DNA of 64,000 nt from JAFAMB01 sp963775805 (GCA_963775805.1 CAVZKG010000001.1:2232001-2296000), one strand, 5' to 3'; shown: positions 17,609-26,534, numbered from the stretch's first letter. Numbers and translations: made by a program. Notes: generated by a model not told the origin, from the sequence alone.

Positions 17609-19540
17609 TCATACCCACCCCCGGACTTCCGCCACAGAAAGTGCACGCTCGATTTTTTGGGTTTCCAGCATTGCGGCCCGAAAAAGATGCTCCATTTGAA
17701 CGGGTCTTTCGATCGTCTCTGCGGCTGCCAGGAAAGCAGCGTTCAGAGCGATGTTGCGAATGTTCCCGCCGGCAATGTTGAGTTGAGAAAGACGCTTGTA
17801 GTCCAAGCCTTGTGTCGGTGTTTTGGCCGGAAAAATCCGCATCCAAATGGCTTCGCGCTGAGCGGCGTCTGGGAAAGGGAAATTGACTATAAACCGAAGC
17901 CGGCGCTGAAATGCTTTGTCCAGAACCGATTTGAGGTTGGTTGTTAAGATCGCCAAACCCCGGTAAGACTCCATACGTTCGAGCAAATAGCTCACTTCGA
18001 TATTGGCATAACGGTCGTGACTGTCTTTCACGTCGCTGCGCTTGCCAAAGAGGGCGTCGGCTTCGTCGAACAAGAGGAGCGCACCTCCTGCTTCCGCAGC
18101 ATCGAAAACCTGTTTCAAATTTTTCTCAGTCTCGCCGATGTACTTGCTGACCACCGCCGAAAGGTCGACGCGGTAAAGGTCCAGGTTTAGCTCCCCAGCC
18201 AGGATTTCCGCGGCCATTGTCTTGCCTGTGCCGCTCTCTCCGGTAAAAAGTGCGCTGACCCCCAAGCCCCGTCGACCTTTGTTGGCAAATCCCCACGCAT
18301 CGTAAACTTTCATGCGATGACGCACTTGAGAAGTGATCTGAAGCAGCGCTTGTTTTTGGAGTTCCGGCAAGACTAGATCGTCCCATTGGGCAGTAGCTAA
18401 TATACGCTGAGCAAGATCGTCCAGTTTTGGCCGGGCGAGAGATCGGCACGCATTCCATAGGTCCTGGGTCTCGTCTGACTCTTGATCTGAATTGAGCAGC
18501 GAGGCTGTGTAGATGACATTCCTGGCACTTAACTTGAATTGTTGGGTAACACTGTCCAAGGTCCCATTTAACGCGATTGCTGACGTGCCAAGGGCTCTGT
18601 GCCAGAGTCGCTTCTGCTCAGCCGGTTGCGGCTTGTCGACGTCGAATCGAAGAAGGGGCCGATCTATGTGGAGAGGTTCGCGGCTCGAGAGAAAGAGCAG
18701 ACTGCGCAACCTCTCGGTCAGGCGTCTGCTGGAATTCGCAAATCCTCCCGAACTGCAGTCTATCAGCAAGGCACCAGGAAGAAGCAGCGCTTCCCTCTCC
18801 CAAAGCAGAGCAAGCTGTTCCAAATCGCCACTCGCCGCTGGGATGTCGTCTGCGCGCAGAACGAATAAGGAGCGTCCGATGGCCTTGGCCGCTATCGCGG
18901 CTGTGTCTTCCTGTCCGTGGGAATCATCGCCAGAAAGATGAAAGACAGGGTAACCATCGGCATTGATTTCAATGGCGCGGACGATCCGGCCGGCCGTTCG
19001 CCTATGATCGTCCGCTATATCGAGCGGCGTGGAGATATGCTGAAGCAACGGTTGGAGACGCCGATCCAAGAGATTCACACCAGCCAGGTAATGCAAAATT
19101 CGTTCATCGATACGCAATGGGCATGACGTCAGCCCTTGGTTGGTTTCCAGTTCGACCATTCGGTGCTGTCGCAACGGTCTGGAGGGCGTCAATGCGCTCC
19201 AATGAGGTTCGGGAAGGAGGGCAATCGCTAGCCCGAACGTGAGATAGGGACGTTCGGGACGACCCTGGGCCTCGGCGCAGAGCGCTGCGATCGTGGAGTC
19301 CATTTCTACTCCGGCGCAAAGCAGAATCACGTCCCGCTCAAAAGCGCTCAATCCGAAAAGTTCTGAAAGACGATCAATTGCGGCCGGGGCCGGTAGAGCG
19401 GCGCGCGCCTGGTTTAAACTTGCACTTGGGACCCGCGAAGACTCGGGATCAAACAAGCCCTTTAACCGCGCGAATTCTTGTACCAAAAGCGCCTGGTTAG
19501 CCTCGATCCAGGGATTGTTCTGTGTTGTCGCTTGCATCAA
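17609..19540 (-). CDS. eCIS AAA+ ATPase
   Basis: A 643-residue ATPase of the CDC48/FtsH-like AAA+ group (Afp15 equivalent), thought to act in assembly or loading of the injection particle in the cytoplasm. The C-terminal module has Walker A GESGTGKT (434-441), Walker B LLLFDEAD (about 488-495), sensor-1 TTN (about 532-534) and arginines QRRLRF (about 544-549). A degenerate first module lies at about 200-345 (GDDSHGQED in place of Walker A, LLIDCSSG in place of Walker B). Residues 50-165 form the helical N-domain typical of eCIS ATPases (ALPAPAAIDRLSELFGLSAF). It overlaps the DUF4255 gene by ATGA. Confidence 0.9.
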   Translation of the reverse strand: MMQATTQNNPWIEANQALLVQEFARLKGLFDPESSRVPSASLNQARAALPAPAAIDRLSELFGLSAFERDVILLCAGVEMDSTIAALCAEAQGRPERPYLTFGLAIALLPEPHWSALTPSRPLRQHRMVELETNQGLTSCPLRIDERILHYLAGVNLLDRRLQPLLQHISTPLDIADDHRRTAGRIVRAIEINADGYPVFHLSGDDSHGQEDTAAIAAKAIGRSLFVLRADDIPAASGDLEQLALLWEREALLLPGALLIDCSSGGFANSSRRLTERLRSLLFLSSREPLHIDRPLLRFDVDKPQPAEQKRLWHRALGTSAIALNGTLDSVTQQFKLSARNVIYTASLLNSDQESDETQDLWNACRSLARPKLDDLAQRILATAQWDDLVLPELQKQALLQITSQVRHRMKVYDAWGFANKGRRGLGVSALFTGESGTGKTMAAEILAGELNLDLYRVDLSAVVSKYIGETEKNLKQVFDAAEAGGALLLFDEADALFGKRSDVKDSHDRYANIEVSYLLERMESYRGLAILTTNLKSVLDKAFQRRLRFIVNFPFPDAAQREAIWMRIFPAKTPTQGLDYKRLSQLNIAGGNIRNIALNAAFLAAAETIERPVQMEHLFRAAMLETQKIERALSVAEVRGWV

Positions 19541-20802
19541 CGAACCTGGATAACGGGTGCACCCGGCGCCGGCGTGTAGTTGACAGGGCTATCGATTCCA
19601 TCGACGCGCAACCGGACCAAATAGGTTCCAGGAGTCACATTCGCAAAGTTGAACGTGGGCGTGCTTGTGGCCGATTGGAACGGAACAGCAACGACTCCCT
19701 GGCTGCCGAGAATCAACGAGACTTGCTGACGAGGTAAGACTGCCGGAGAGCAAGTAGGGCTAAGAGTGAACGAGGGGCCTATGACCGACGCCGGAATGCC
19801 GGAAATAATCTGCGAGGCGATCGCCAACGGCAGGCTATTCGAACTGAGCGCTGCAGGCGTACCAGGTGGCTGAACTTGAACCGACAGCGAGTAGACTCCT
19901 GCCGGCAACGGTGTCCCCGGTGGGGATATCGGTGGAGACGCGTTCAGCCCCGCGGCCAAGGAAGGCAAGACAAACTGAATCGATGAATTCGTAACCGACG
20001 GTGGAACGATGGGCCCGTATTGAATTCCCAAGTGAGCGTTCGAAACGGAGACGCCAACAGCGTTGCTCAAACCTGTGCCAGAAACGGTTATAGTGTCCCC
20101 GAAGGAGGCGGCAGATTTTCCGGATGGCGGCGTCACGGAATTAATGGAGCACAGCAGACCGGCTTGGACCGTAAGGTTGCGGGTCGCCACCGGTAAAGGG
20201 GCGTTGGTAGTGCCCTCTGCCTGGATTAACACAACCGTGACTTGGAACGGATAGGTGGGCCGATAGTCAGCCTTCAGAGCCGTCCAGAGCCACGCCATTT
20301 CCTCGCGACCTAAAGTGGCAGGCGTGACCTTGAGCATCTCGACCTGGTCGGCCAATCCGGCGAGATCCAAGCTGCCGTTTAGATTCGTATTTCCAGTAGT
20401 AGGGGCCGGATCCAGCGCTGCCTGGATATCGCTCCGAGCCAGAACGGGCGTTTGGTGCAAAGCCTGAACGGCATACCCTAACAGAGCTTCGGCTTCAAAA
20501 TTTTCCTTGCCATACGCGGTAAGCAGGTAGTGCAGATCCAAAGCTAATGGCTGGTTGCGCAAGCGAGTCTGGCCGTCAGCGGAGACAGAGGGCAGGCCTA
20601 TGTTTCTCCAGCCAACATTCAACGTTACCTGATGAAGGAACAAGTTGACCTGGAGGGTTGGTGCACCGTTTTGGGAGTTCTGGACAATATCCGGAGCTAG
20701 AGCAGTCACCGTGACAGCGCCAAAGCCGGTGCTCGCGAAGACGTTATTGAGCACCTGGTACAACACTGCAGAGGTTCCGGCAATGGCGAGGGCATTGCTC
20801 AT
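19537..20802 (-). CDS. eCIS DUF4255/Pvc16-like cap protein
   Basis: A 421-residue protein with an N-terminal DUF4255 (Pvc16/Afp16) domain, residues about 1-190: MSNALAIAGTSAVLYQVLNN, NLFLHQVTLNVGWRN, DLHYLLTAYGKENFEAEALL. This family terminates the tube and sheath at the cap. Residues about 205-305 form an IPT/TIG-type Ig-like domain (SVTPPSGKSAASFGDTITVS), and another beta domain follows. The extended C-terminus suggests a cap decorated with Ig domains, possibly for membrane or envelope contact; that part is inference. It overlaps both neighbours by ATGA. Confidence 0.85.
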   Translation of the reverse strand: MSNALAIAGTSAVLYQVLNNVFASTGFGAVTVTALAPDIVQNSQNGAPTLQVNLFLHQVTLNVGWRNIGLPSVSADGQTRLRNQPLALDLHYLLTAYGKENFEAEALLGYAVQALHQTPVLARSDIQAALDPAPTTGNTNLNGSLDLAGLADQVEMLKVTPATLGREEMAWLWTALKADYRPTYPFQVTVVLIQAEGTTNAPLPVATRNLTVQAGLLCSINSVTPPSGKSAASFGDTITVSGTGLSNAVGVSVSNAHLGIQYGPIVPPSVTNSSIQFVLPSLAAGLNASPPISPPGTPLPAGVYSLSVQVQPPGTPAALSSNSLPLAIASQIISGIPASVIGPSFTLSPTCSPAVLPRQQVSLILGSQGVVAVPFQSATSTPTFNFANVTPGTYLVRLRVDGIDSPVNYTPAPGAPVIQVR

Positions 20803-21878
20803 AAAGACTTCCCACCGCGGCGCCGTAGGTATTCGTCCAAAGAAGGAGATTCGCGCCGGGGCTTTTGTGTGGCCGGAGCTGCTTGAGCCGGTGGTACAGC
20901 GATTACTTCGATACGGCCGATATGGATCTGGATTTCGTCCGGCTGTGAATCGGTTCCACCGCGGAGAGAGGTCGTTCTCTTTTTTCCTTCTGCGCGGGAT
21001 GTAAACGACGCATGGATAGATGCGGCAGAACTTAGGTTAGCGCTCTTCGCTTGAGCCGGCCCGGCGCCGAATTGCGTTCCTGGGCGGTCTACGATGCGCT
21101 TCGTCACAGCCTCAGGAATCATGCTGCCAGTTTGGTGTTCAAATTCCTGTTTTGCCGCTTCGCTCGCTGTTGTTTTGCGGCTTGAGTCAGGCGCTTCTTC
21201 CGTCCATGGATCGCGGCTTTGTTCGGATAGTAGAGACGTCGTAAGCACTTCCGCATCTCTCTTTGCGCCGCGAGGCGAGCTGAAGCGATTCGATGTTGGA
21301 GCGTGCGCCTCGCTAAATTGTGGTGATGGCCTTGGTACGATTTCCTGTTTTGCGGCCTCAGCCGTTGTTTCGCGCGGCGGTTTTATATCCTCTCCGCGGC
21401 ATCCATCACGCCTTAATTCTGGAAGAACTGGGAGAGTAACTGCTTCCGGCGCCTGCTCTTTTTTATCACGCTGCAGTCTCGGACCCCTTTCCGGGTATTT
21501 CCCGTGACTTTTCCCTTGAGTCCGAGAAGCGGTAAGCGCTGCCGCTGTTTCTCCTGAGCCAGGAACTAAAGGGGCATACAAATGATCAGCTGCCGGGTTA
21601 GGAGCCTCAGCTAAACCTGCAGGCTGCTGGCCTTCCAGAGTTGGTTCGTCAGCTTGGAAGGCGTCAATCCGAATGAAATGATTCAGCGGAGAGCGCGAAT
21701 TGACTCGCAGACTGGATCCGGATAGCCCGGGCAAAGCGTCCGACTCCGATCCGTCTATTGAAGTCGCTTCGAGCCCGGGCGTGATGTTCGGCGGAAAAAA
21801 CACAGATCCCAAAACGGGCCGAATCGATTCCCCAGGCTTTAGTGCACTAAGCGCTATGCGTTGAAGGTAACCGCTCAT
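20799..21878 (-). CDS. Disordered eCIS protein with conserved C-terminal motif
   Basis: A 359-residue low-complexity, charged protein (Pro, Ala, Glu, Arg, Ser rich) with no hydrophobic core through residues about 30-300. The conserved part is the end: DEIQIHIGRIEVIAVPPA, then SPSLDEYLRRRGGKSL, a signature recurring in eCIS clusters between the T4-hub-like and DUF4255 genes. The N-terminus (SGYLQRIALSALKPGESIRP, then LGSVFFPP) is also ordered. Role unknown; position argues for an assembly scaffold or length-control protein, and it is the only candidate here for a ruler-like function in the absence of a tape measure. ATGA overlaps on both sides. Confidence 0.75.
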   Translation of the reverse strand: MSGYLQRIALSALKPGESIRPVLGSVFFPPNITPGLEATSIDGSESDALPGLSGSSLRVNSRSPLNHFIRIDAFQADEPTLEGQQPAGLAEAPNPAADHLYAPLVPGSGETAAALTASRTQGKSHGKYPERGPRLQRDKKEQAPEAVTLPVLPELRRDGCRGEDIKPPRETTAEAAKQEIVPRPSPQFSEAHAPTSNRFSSPRGAKRDAEVLTTSLLSEQSRDPWTEEAPDSSRKTTASEAAKQEFEHQTGSMIPEAVTKRIVDRPGTQFGAGPAQAKSANLSSAASIHASFTSRAEGKKRTTSLRGGTDSQPDEIQIHIGRIEVIAVPPAQAAPATQKPRRESPSLDEYLRRRGGKSL

Positions 21879-22588
21879 GATTGGGCCATCTCAAGGTAAG
21901 AGGCGCGCCGTCGCTCGCTCAGCGCCAAAATATCGGACTCTGTCCAGCCATACACCGACGCCAGCGTGTGGATTTCAAAAAGAACCCTGCGTGCCCGCGT
22001 CTCAATTTCGCGCCAGAGGAACGAAACAATGTCCAGGTCTTGTTCCCATTCGTTCTCACAGACCGGGCATCGCAGGGCGAGCCGGGTCTCACCCAAAGGG
22101 TCTGCCATTGCCAACATTTGCCCGATATGATCCAGTTCTTCATCAGAACGGACAGGAAAATTCCTTATGTCCAAACAGCAGCATTCCAGGAGATGAACGC
22201 ACGCCTGCCGGACATCGGACTCCTGCGCTACCTGCGCAAGGTCCCGGGTTGTGGGCAAGCGAAAAGACCATCCATCGATTACAATCGGTTCCTCCTGGGA
22301 CTGGTCTTGGCCAGTTAGTTCACCGGCTAACATTTGGCCATCGACTTCAACTTCAAGTTTCTCTCCGCATCGACGGCAGACAGTCCAACCCTGAAGACGC
22401 CGACCAAAAGAAACACAGCGGAGTTGCGCCAGAGCCATGTTACGCCGGCCTAAAGGCAAGTCAGCCAGCGTATCTTCGGGAGCGTCAGGTAAAGCCCTCC
22501 CCAATAACAACAGAGCCTGATCCAGAGGATGCAGACCCGCGCCCAACTCCCAGAGGTTCAAACAATCAGAACTGGAGAGTGCCCGCAT
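21875..22588 (-). CDS. eCIS T4 baseplate-hub-like zinc protein
   Basis: A 237-residue protein resembling the T4 baseplate-hub (gp26/gp28-like) family seen in eCIS loci. It carries two CxxC pairs, CRRCGE (about 71-76) and CPVCEN (about 174-179), that could form a zinc ribbon, and a helical C-terminus ending WTESDILALSERRRASYLEM, a common end for tail assembly chaperone-like proteins. ALPDAPEDTLADLPLGRRNM near residue 32 is conserved-looking. It begins 120 bases after the tube gene; that spacer holds no convincing gene. It overlaps the next gene by ATGA. Confidence 0.7.
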   Translation of the reverse strand: MRALSSSDCLNLWELGAGLHPLDQALLLLGRALPDAPEDTLADLPLGRRNMALAQLRCVSFGRRLQGWTVCRRCGEKLEVEVDGQMLAGELTGQDQSQEEPIVIDGWSFRLPTTRDLAQVAQESDVRQACVHLLECCCLDIRNFPVRSDEELDHIGQMLAMADPLGETRLALRCPVCENEWEQDLDIVSFLWREIETRARRVLFEIHTLASVYGWTESDILALSERRRASYLEMAQS

Positions 22589-22707
22589 GTAAGCAATGGT
22601 TCACCAGGCCTTCCTGTATCGTTCCAGGGCCGGGCGCGCAGGGCGAAGAGCTCAAGGCACCCCGCCCCTGCCGAGCTGGGCAAAACGGCCAACCTTAACC
22701 GCACCTA

Positions 22708-23235
22708 TCACGCTGCGAAGCTCGTAAGAGATGGTTCTTTCGGTTCAGTCACCCCGGTGTCGCGCTCCCAACCTTCACATTCGAGTTTGATGTGCTCGAT
22801 TGCGATGGCGTTCGCGTTGGCGTCGAGGTCCGGCAGCGCTTGGTATTCGGAGACCCAACAGCGATAGATTTTGTAGGCGATGACCAATTGTCCAGCTTCG
22901 TTATAGAATTCCAGGTAGATATCCTTTCGAAAGTTAGCCAGGGATACCTCGGAACCGAGCGCAGCCCCAAAATTCCATACGAGAGCCGCCCAATCGTGAA
23001 AATTCAAATCCTGAGTCAAACCACGCTCCAGCGTGATTGCATCGAATTTGTTGCGCCCTGGCGACTTATGGGAGGTAGAAGGATCGCCGCCCGCGCGATG
23101 CTCGACTACTTCCGTTGTGCGCTTGAAACTGCTAACTTTACTTATACCCGCGACGTATTTGCCATCCCATTTGAGTCGAAATTTGAAATTCTTATAGGGA
23201 TCCAGACGCGTTGGATTATTGGGAAACAGGGCCAT
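22708..23235 (-). CDS. eCIS inner tube protein
   Basis: A 175-residue gp19/Afp1-type tube protein. Recognisable features are MALFPNNPTRLDPYKNFKFR, LKWDGKYVAGISKVSSFKRT, VVEHRAGGDPSTSHKSPGRN and ITLERGLTQDLNFHDWA, the standard lines of the hexameric ring subunit. KIYRCWVSEYQALPDLDA follows the family end. Only one tube gene is present, whereas Afp has two or three. It sits 12 bases after the sheath gene with a good upstream GGAGGTAATTCC. Confidence 0.92.
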   Translation of the reverse strand: MALFPNNPTRLDPYKNFKFRLKWDGKYVAGISKVSSFKRTTEVVEHRAGGDPSTSHKSPGRNKFDAITLERGLTQDLNFHDWAALVWNFGAALGSEVSLANFRKDIYLEFYNEAGQLVIAYKIYRCWVSEYQALPDLDANANAIAIEHIKLECEGWERDTGVTEPKEPSLTSFAA

Positions 23236-23247
23236 GGAATTACCTCC

Positions 23248-25560
23248 TTAGGATTGAAGTTGACCGGCAATTTGCTGAATCTGAATTACCACGAATTCGG
23301 CGGGATATAGTGGCGCGAAACCGACCAGAATATTTACGATCCCCTGGTCAATGCTCGATTGAGGATTATTTTCCGAATCACACTTTACAAAATAGGCTTG
23401 CGCGGGAGTACTTCCTTGAAAAGCACCTTGAAGGAATAGTCCTTGCAGGAAGGAGCCAACATTCAGGCGGATCTGACCCCACAGCGGCTCATCGTTGGGC
23501 TCGAATACGACCCACTGGGTTCCTTCATACAAGCTAGATTCCAGGTACAAAGCCAAACGCCTGATAGGAATATATTTCCATTGCGAACCGGCTTGATCGT
23601 TGCCCTGTAAAGTGCGTGCTCCCCAAACGACATTTCCATAAACGCTGAATTGTCGTAAGCAATTGATGGCTTGGACGTTCAAATTGCCGTTCTCCAGGTC
23701 GGTCAAAGTATATTGAAGTCCCGAAGCGCCTGTCAGGCCGGCATCAATTCCTGCAGGAGCTTTCCACACCCCGCGATTGGTGTCCGTGGCAGCATAGATA
23801 CCTGCGACAAAACCACATGGTGGAAAGTAAGTCAGGCGGTTACCAAAGAGCGGATCCGGCGCTTGAACCCATGGAAAGTAAAGAGCGGCGTTTGTTGAAT
23901 TCGGCCCGATGATAGCGCTATTTGGGCCGTTTTGGTTAAGGCCGGCATACTTATCGGTTATGTCGCTATCGATGATCAAAAAAGCTCTCTCGACAAAGCA
24001 GAATGCCTGCAACTGAGATAGGACGGCTGCCGACGCACCCAACTTCGAGGTCTCGCCAGGAACACAGAGCAGGTTGAAGATGTCCACCCGTGCCAGCAGA
24101 TAAACACCGTGCGTTCCGTTACCATGGGTATCCAACATCTTGTTTTCGAAGGGCGCTGTATTTGGCTGCAGGATTGTGCCGTCAAGGTTCGAAACAAGCA
24201 TCGTTGGAACGGATGGGAATGTCTTTGGAAGGTTTAGCGCTGGTACCGGGTTAGGCGGTGCATAACCCACGGGTAATGCGACAAACTGCGACGCGCTTAA
24301 ATTTGGGGCACTAACCGAGAGCCCTTTGAAAGATTCCAATACCACCGGCATAGCGACGTTCCCAACAGCGCCGGTAGATGGATAGTAAACGACCTCAAGA
24401 TCAAATCCCGCTCCATCGCCTTGCGACAATATCCCAAAGTTCTCGGGCCACTCAGAAGGAGAACTTGCCTGAAGGGTCAGGAAGGTCACAGGGGGGGACG
24501 AGTGGTCCTGCAGGGTGATGGTTCCGGCCGTCGTCAATGGCGCGGTGGGTGTAGACGGAAATCCGGACGGCAGATTGAGAACCAAAGTTGCAGCGTTTGC
24601 GAGCGGGGTGTAAGTCGAAGGAACCGCGAGGAAATTCGAATTTTTATTAATTGCGGACGCCGCATAGTTTGGGTCGTTTGGATTAACCGAGAGGTTTGGG
24701 AAGGACTCCACAAGAACGGAAGCCGAACCAATGCCAACTGGCCCGTTGACCGGGTGGTAAAGGACCTCAAGGTCAAAATTGTTCGGCAACGCGTTGCTGG
24801 CTGATTTGACGGACACTGCGAAGTTCCCGGGCCACTTACCCGATTGATTGGGTTGAACCTCTAAGTAGGTGTTCGCCGGAGAGCTGCTATCTTGCAGATA
24901 AATAGGCAGATTGCCGATCAGCATGAATGGGGCGGCGGCAATGTTCGAACTCGGCGGAAGTAACGAAGTGGGTGGTACATAACTGGGGGCAAACGCGACG
25001 TAATTCGAATCAGAGTTAATGACAGTCACCACGTACTGCGGATCAGAAGGTGAGAGAGAAAGATTTTGAAAGGATTCTACCACCTGGGGATTGGAGCCGG
25101 GCGGAGCGTAGACAACGGAAAGACTGAAGCGGATTGCGTCAGCCGTGCTAACCTTGACAATAATCCCGTAATTGGTAGCCCAGTTTCCGGGATTTGCCGC
25201 CTCAAGGGTCAGAAAGATATTGTTGTTAATGTCCGTTAAATTCACTACCGCGGAACCCGCCGTCATCGTTCCATCGTTGCCGTCGGCTACCAAACGGACA
25301 ATGTAGGCCTGCTGCCCGCCATTGTTGAAAAATTGATTGACTGCGTACCCCAAATAATTAGGCAAGCCATTGCTCTGGCTAAAGCCTCCGAATTGATTCT
25401 GGAAATCCGACCAGCTCTCGATGAGTGTCGCTTCGTCGGTCGGACCTTGGGGCGCCCAGCCAACAAAGGCGGCAATTGATGTAGCAACGCCCGTAATAGT
25501 GTGTACGCCACTCGAGATCTCTTCAATATAGACGCCGGGATAAGTTAGTGTTGCAGGCAT
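23248..25560 (-). CDS. eCIS contractile sheath protein with inserted repeats
   Basis: A 770-residue sheath protein. The ends are canonical: TYPGVYIEEISSGVHTITGV (6-25) and, near the C-terminus, QFSVYGNVVWGARTLQGND, QWKYIPIRRLALYLESSLYE and TPAQAYFVKCDSENNPQSSI. Between them, residues about 110-445 hold three tandem beta modules of roughly 100 residues (NPGNWATNYGIIVKV...SLSVVYAPPG...VESFQNLSL; GKWPGNFAVSV...; SEWPENFGILS...). This insert is absent from phage and Afp sheaths and would lie on the outside of the particle. The same module occurs in the first baseplate J protein. An AAAGGATC ribosome-binding site lies upstream. Confidence 0.93.
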   Translation of the reverse strand: MPATLTYPGVYIEEISSGVHTITGVATSIAAFVGWAPQGPTDEATLIESWSDFQNQFGGFSQSNGLPNYLGYAVNQFFNNGGQQAYIVRLVADGNDGTMTAGSAVVNLTDINNNIFLTLEAANPGNWATNYGIIVKVSTADAIRFSLSVVYAPPGSNPQVVESFQNLSLSPSDPQYVVTVINSDSNYVAFAPSYVPPTSLLPPSSNIAAAPFMLIGNLPIYLQDSSSPANTYLEVQPNQSGKWPGNFAVSVKSASNALPNNFDLEVLYHPVNGPVGIGSASVLVESFPNLSVNPNDPNYAASAINKNSNFLAVPSTYTPLANAATLVLNLPSGFPSTPTAPLTTAGTITLQDHSSPPVTFLTLQASSPSEWPENFGILSQGDGAGFDLEVVYYPSTGAVGNVAMPVVLESFKGLSVSAPNLSASQFVALPVGYAPPNPVPALNLPKTFPSVPTMLVSNLDGTILQPNTAPFENKMLDTHGNGTHGVYLLARVDIFNLLCVPGETSKLGASAAVLSQLQAFCFVERAFLIIDSDITDKYAGLNQNGPNSAIIGPNSTNAALYFPWVQAPDPLFGNRLTYFPPCGFVAGIYAATDTNRGVWKAPAGIDAGLTGASGLQYTLTDLENGNLNVQAINCLRQFSVYGNVVWGARTLQGNDQAGSQWKYIPIRRLALYLESSLYEGTQWVVFEPNDEPLWGQIRLNVGSFLQGLFLQGAFQGSTPAQAYFVKCDSENNPQSSIDQGIVNILVGFAPLYPAEFVVIQIQQIAGQLQS

Positions 25561-25693
25561 AAAGATCCTTTCTTCTATTAAGTGAAATATTCAGGCTGAC
25601 AGCGCGCAGGGTCCAAATCTGGGCAGGCTCCGCACAACGGCATCAGAGCCGTTTCCATTTAATAACTATAATTAGGATCGGGCAGTCAGGCGG
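25561..25693 (-). promoter_or_regulatory. Leader between antiterminator and sheath genes
   Basis: This 133-base spacer, the longest in the first half of the operon, holds an AT-rich stretch (CCTAATTATAGTTATTAAA, minus strand), an inverted GGCTC/GAGCC pair (25626-25650) and the AAAGGATC ribosome-binding site of the sheath gene. It is the natural place for a second promoter or for antiterminator loading; neither is proven. Confidence 0.3.
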
Positions 25694-26239
25694 TTATGCC
25701 GCCTCGGCCTCAATCCATCGTCTATCAATTAGCACGCGCGTATGAAACAGAGTTTCAAGGAAGATCGCTACGCGTTTCCTGTCATCCAACTCCCGCTCGA
25801 CTCTGCCCATCATTCCTTCGAACGGGCCGCTCTGAATCCTTACTCGATCACCTGGCGCCAGGGCTTGTGGATCAATTCTGATCAGCCCATCCTTCAGGAC
25901 GCGATTCTGAATCTCTACGACAATTTTGTCGCATACCGGGATAGGAATCCGTCCAGAACTAACAACGTGTAAAACGCCACGACTGCACTCAACCGATTCG
26001 AGGCAATCCCTGGGGCAAAATCGGGCAAAAAAGTAACCGGCGAACAAAGGTTTGATGACTGTTCGCGCGGCGCCATCCGCTAAGCGCTCGGTCTTGAGCC
26101 GCGGAAGAAATGACTCGATTCCCAAACCGCTCACAGTTGTACGAGCAACTTCTTCGCGCTTGGACTTCGTGTGAATGGCGAACCAATTGAAATCTTTCCA
26201 AAGATCACCACAATTCACGGTCGGACGAAAAGATTTCAT
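25694..26239 (-). CDS. NusG/RfaH-type antiterminator for the eCIS operon
   Basis: A 181-residue NusG paralogue. The NGN domain spans about 16-115 (WFAIHTKSKREEVARTTVSG, IKPLFAGYFFARF) and the KOW domain about 125-178 (ALAPGDRVRIQSGPFEGMMG). Specialised NusG paralogues (RfaH, LoaP) bind paused polymerase and prevent termination in long operons, and the RfaH-like AnfA proteins activate the Serratia anti-feeding prophage, so its place at the head of a 25-kb injection operon fits that role. The stop codon lies in the loop of a hairpin (AGGCGG-CATAA-CCGCCT, 25688-25704). No exact ops element was found. Confidence 0.88.
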   Translation of the reverse strand: MKSFRPTVNCGDLWKDFNWFAIHTKSKREEVARTTVSGLGIESFLPRLKTERLADGAARTVIKPLFAGYFFARFCPRDCLESVECSRGVLHVVSSGRIPIPVCDKIVVEIQNRVLKDGLIRIDPQALAPGDRVRIQSGPFEGMMGRVERELDDRKRVAIFLETLFHTRVLIDRRWIEAEAA

Positions 26240-26309
26240 CGCTGCATTCCGCTCACTCGATTGTCTCTTGCCCGGCCGGAGGCTTCGAACCTGCAGTGAA
26301 TTTCTCTCG

Positions 26310-26534
26310 TCATTCAGAGCGCACGTTTTTTAGTTTCTTCATCGCGACGACAACCGGCTGAGAGAGGCCTTCAACCTCGACGACCGCGTACGAGCCTTCC
26401 GGACCGTCACCTTCGGAGACGTCGATGATTCTTCCCTCCAAAAGATCTGTGCCATGGAGTTCCATGAGAATTTGCGAGGATTCAGGTATGTAAACATCGC
26501 TAATTCGAAAATGGACCCACATGGTCGCGCACAT
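26310..26534 (-). CDS. Small hypothetical protein ahead of the antiterminator
   Basis: The open frame extends further upstream, but only the last 74 residues look protein-like: VHFRISDVYIPESSQILMEL, then LEGRIIDVSEGDGPEGSYAV and VVEVEGLSQPVVVAMKKLK. This reads as a small beta-barrel of SH3 or hydrophilic-domain type. I do not recognise the family. Starts at ATG 26534 or 26522 are both possible, neither with a strong ribosome-binding site. It lies 70 bases before the antiterminator gene and just downstream of a candidate sigma-54 promoter, so it is probably the first gene of the operon and may be a regulator. Confidence 0.55.
   Translation of the reverse strand: MCATMWVHFRISDVYIPESSQILMELHGTDLLEGRIIDVSEGDGPEGSYAVVEVEGLSQPVVVAMKKLKNVRSE

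Noticed and set aside
22589..22707. Possible small gene between the tube and the hub-like gene
   Set aside because: The only frame (from a GTG) gives an Arg/Leu/Pro-rich run with no resemblance to the short eCIS proteins often found at this place and no ribosome-binding site.
25694..26239. Housekeeping NusG
   Set aside because: The context lacks secE, rplK and rplA, and the sequence is divergent, so a specialised paralogue is more likely.
1225..26534. Ordinary prophage
   Set aside because: Capsid, portal, terminase, integrase and lysis genes are all absent, while eCIS-specific genes (DUF4255, DUF4157, AAA+ ATPase, DUF6519) are present.
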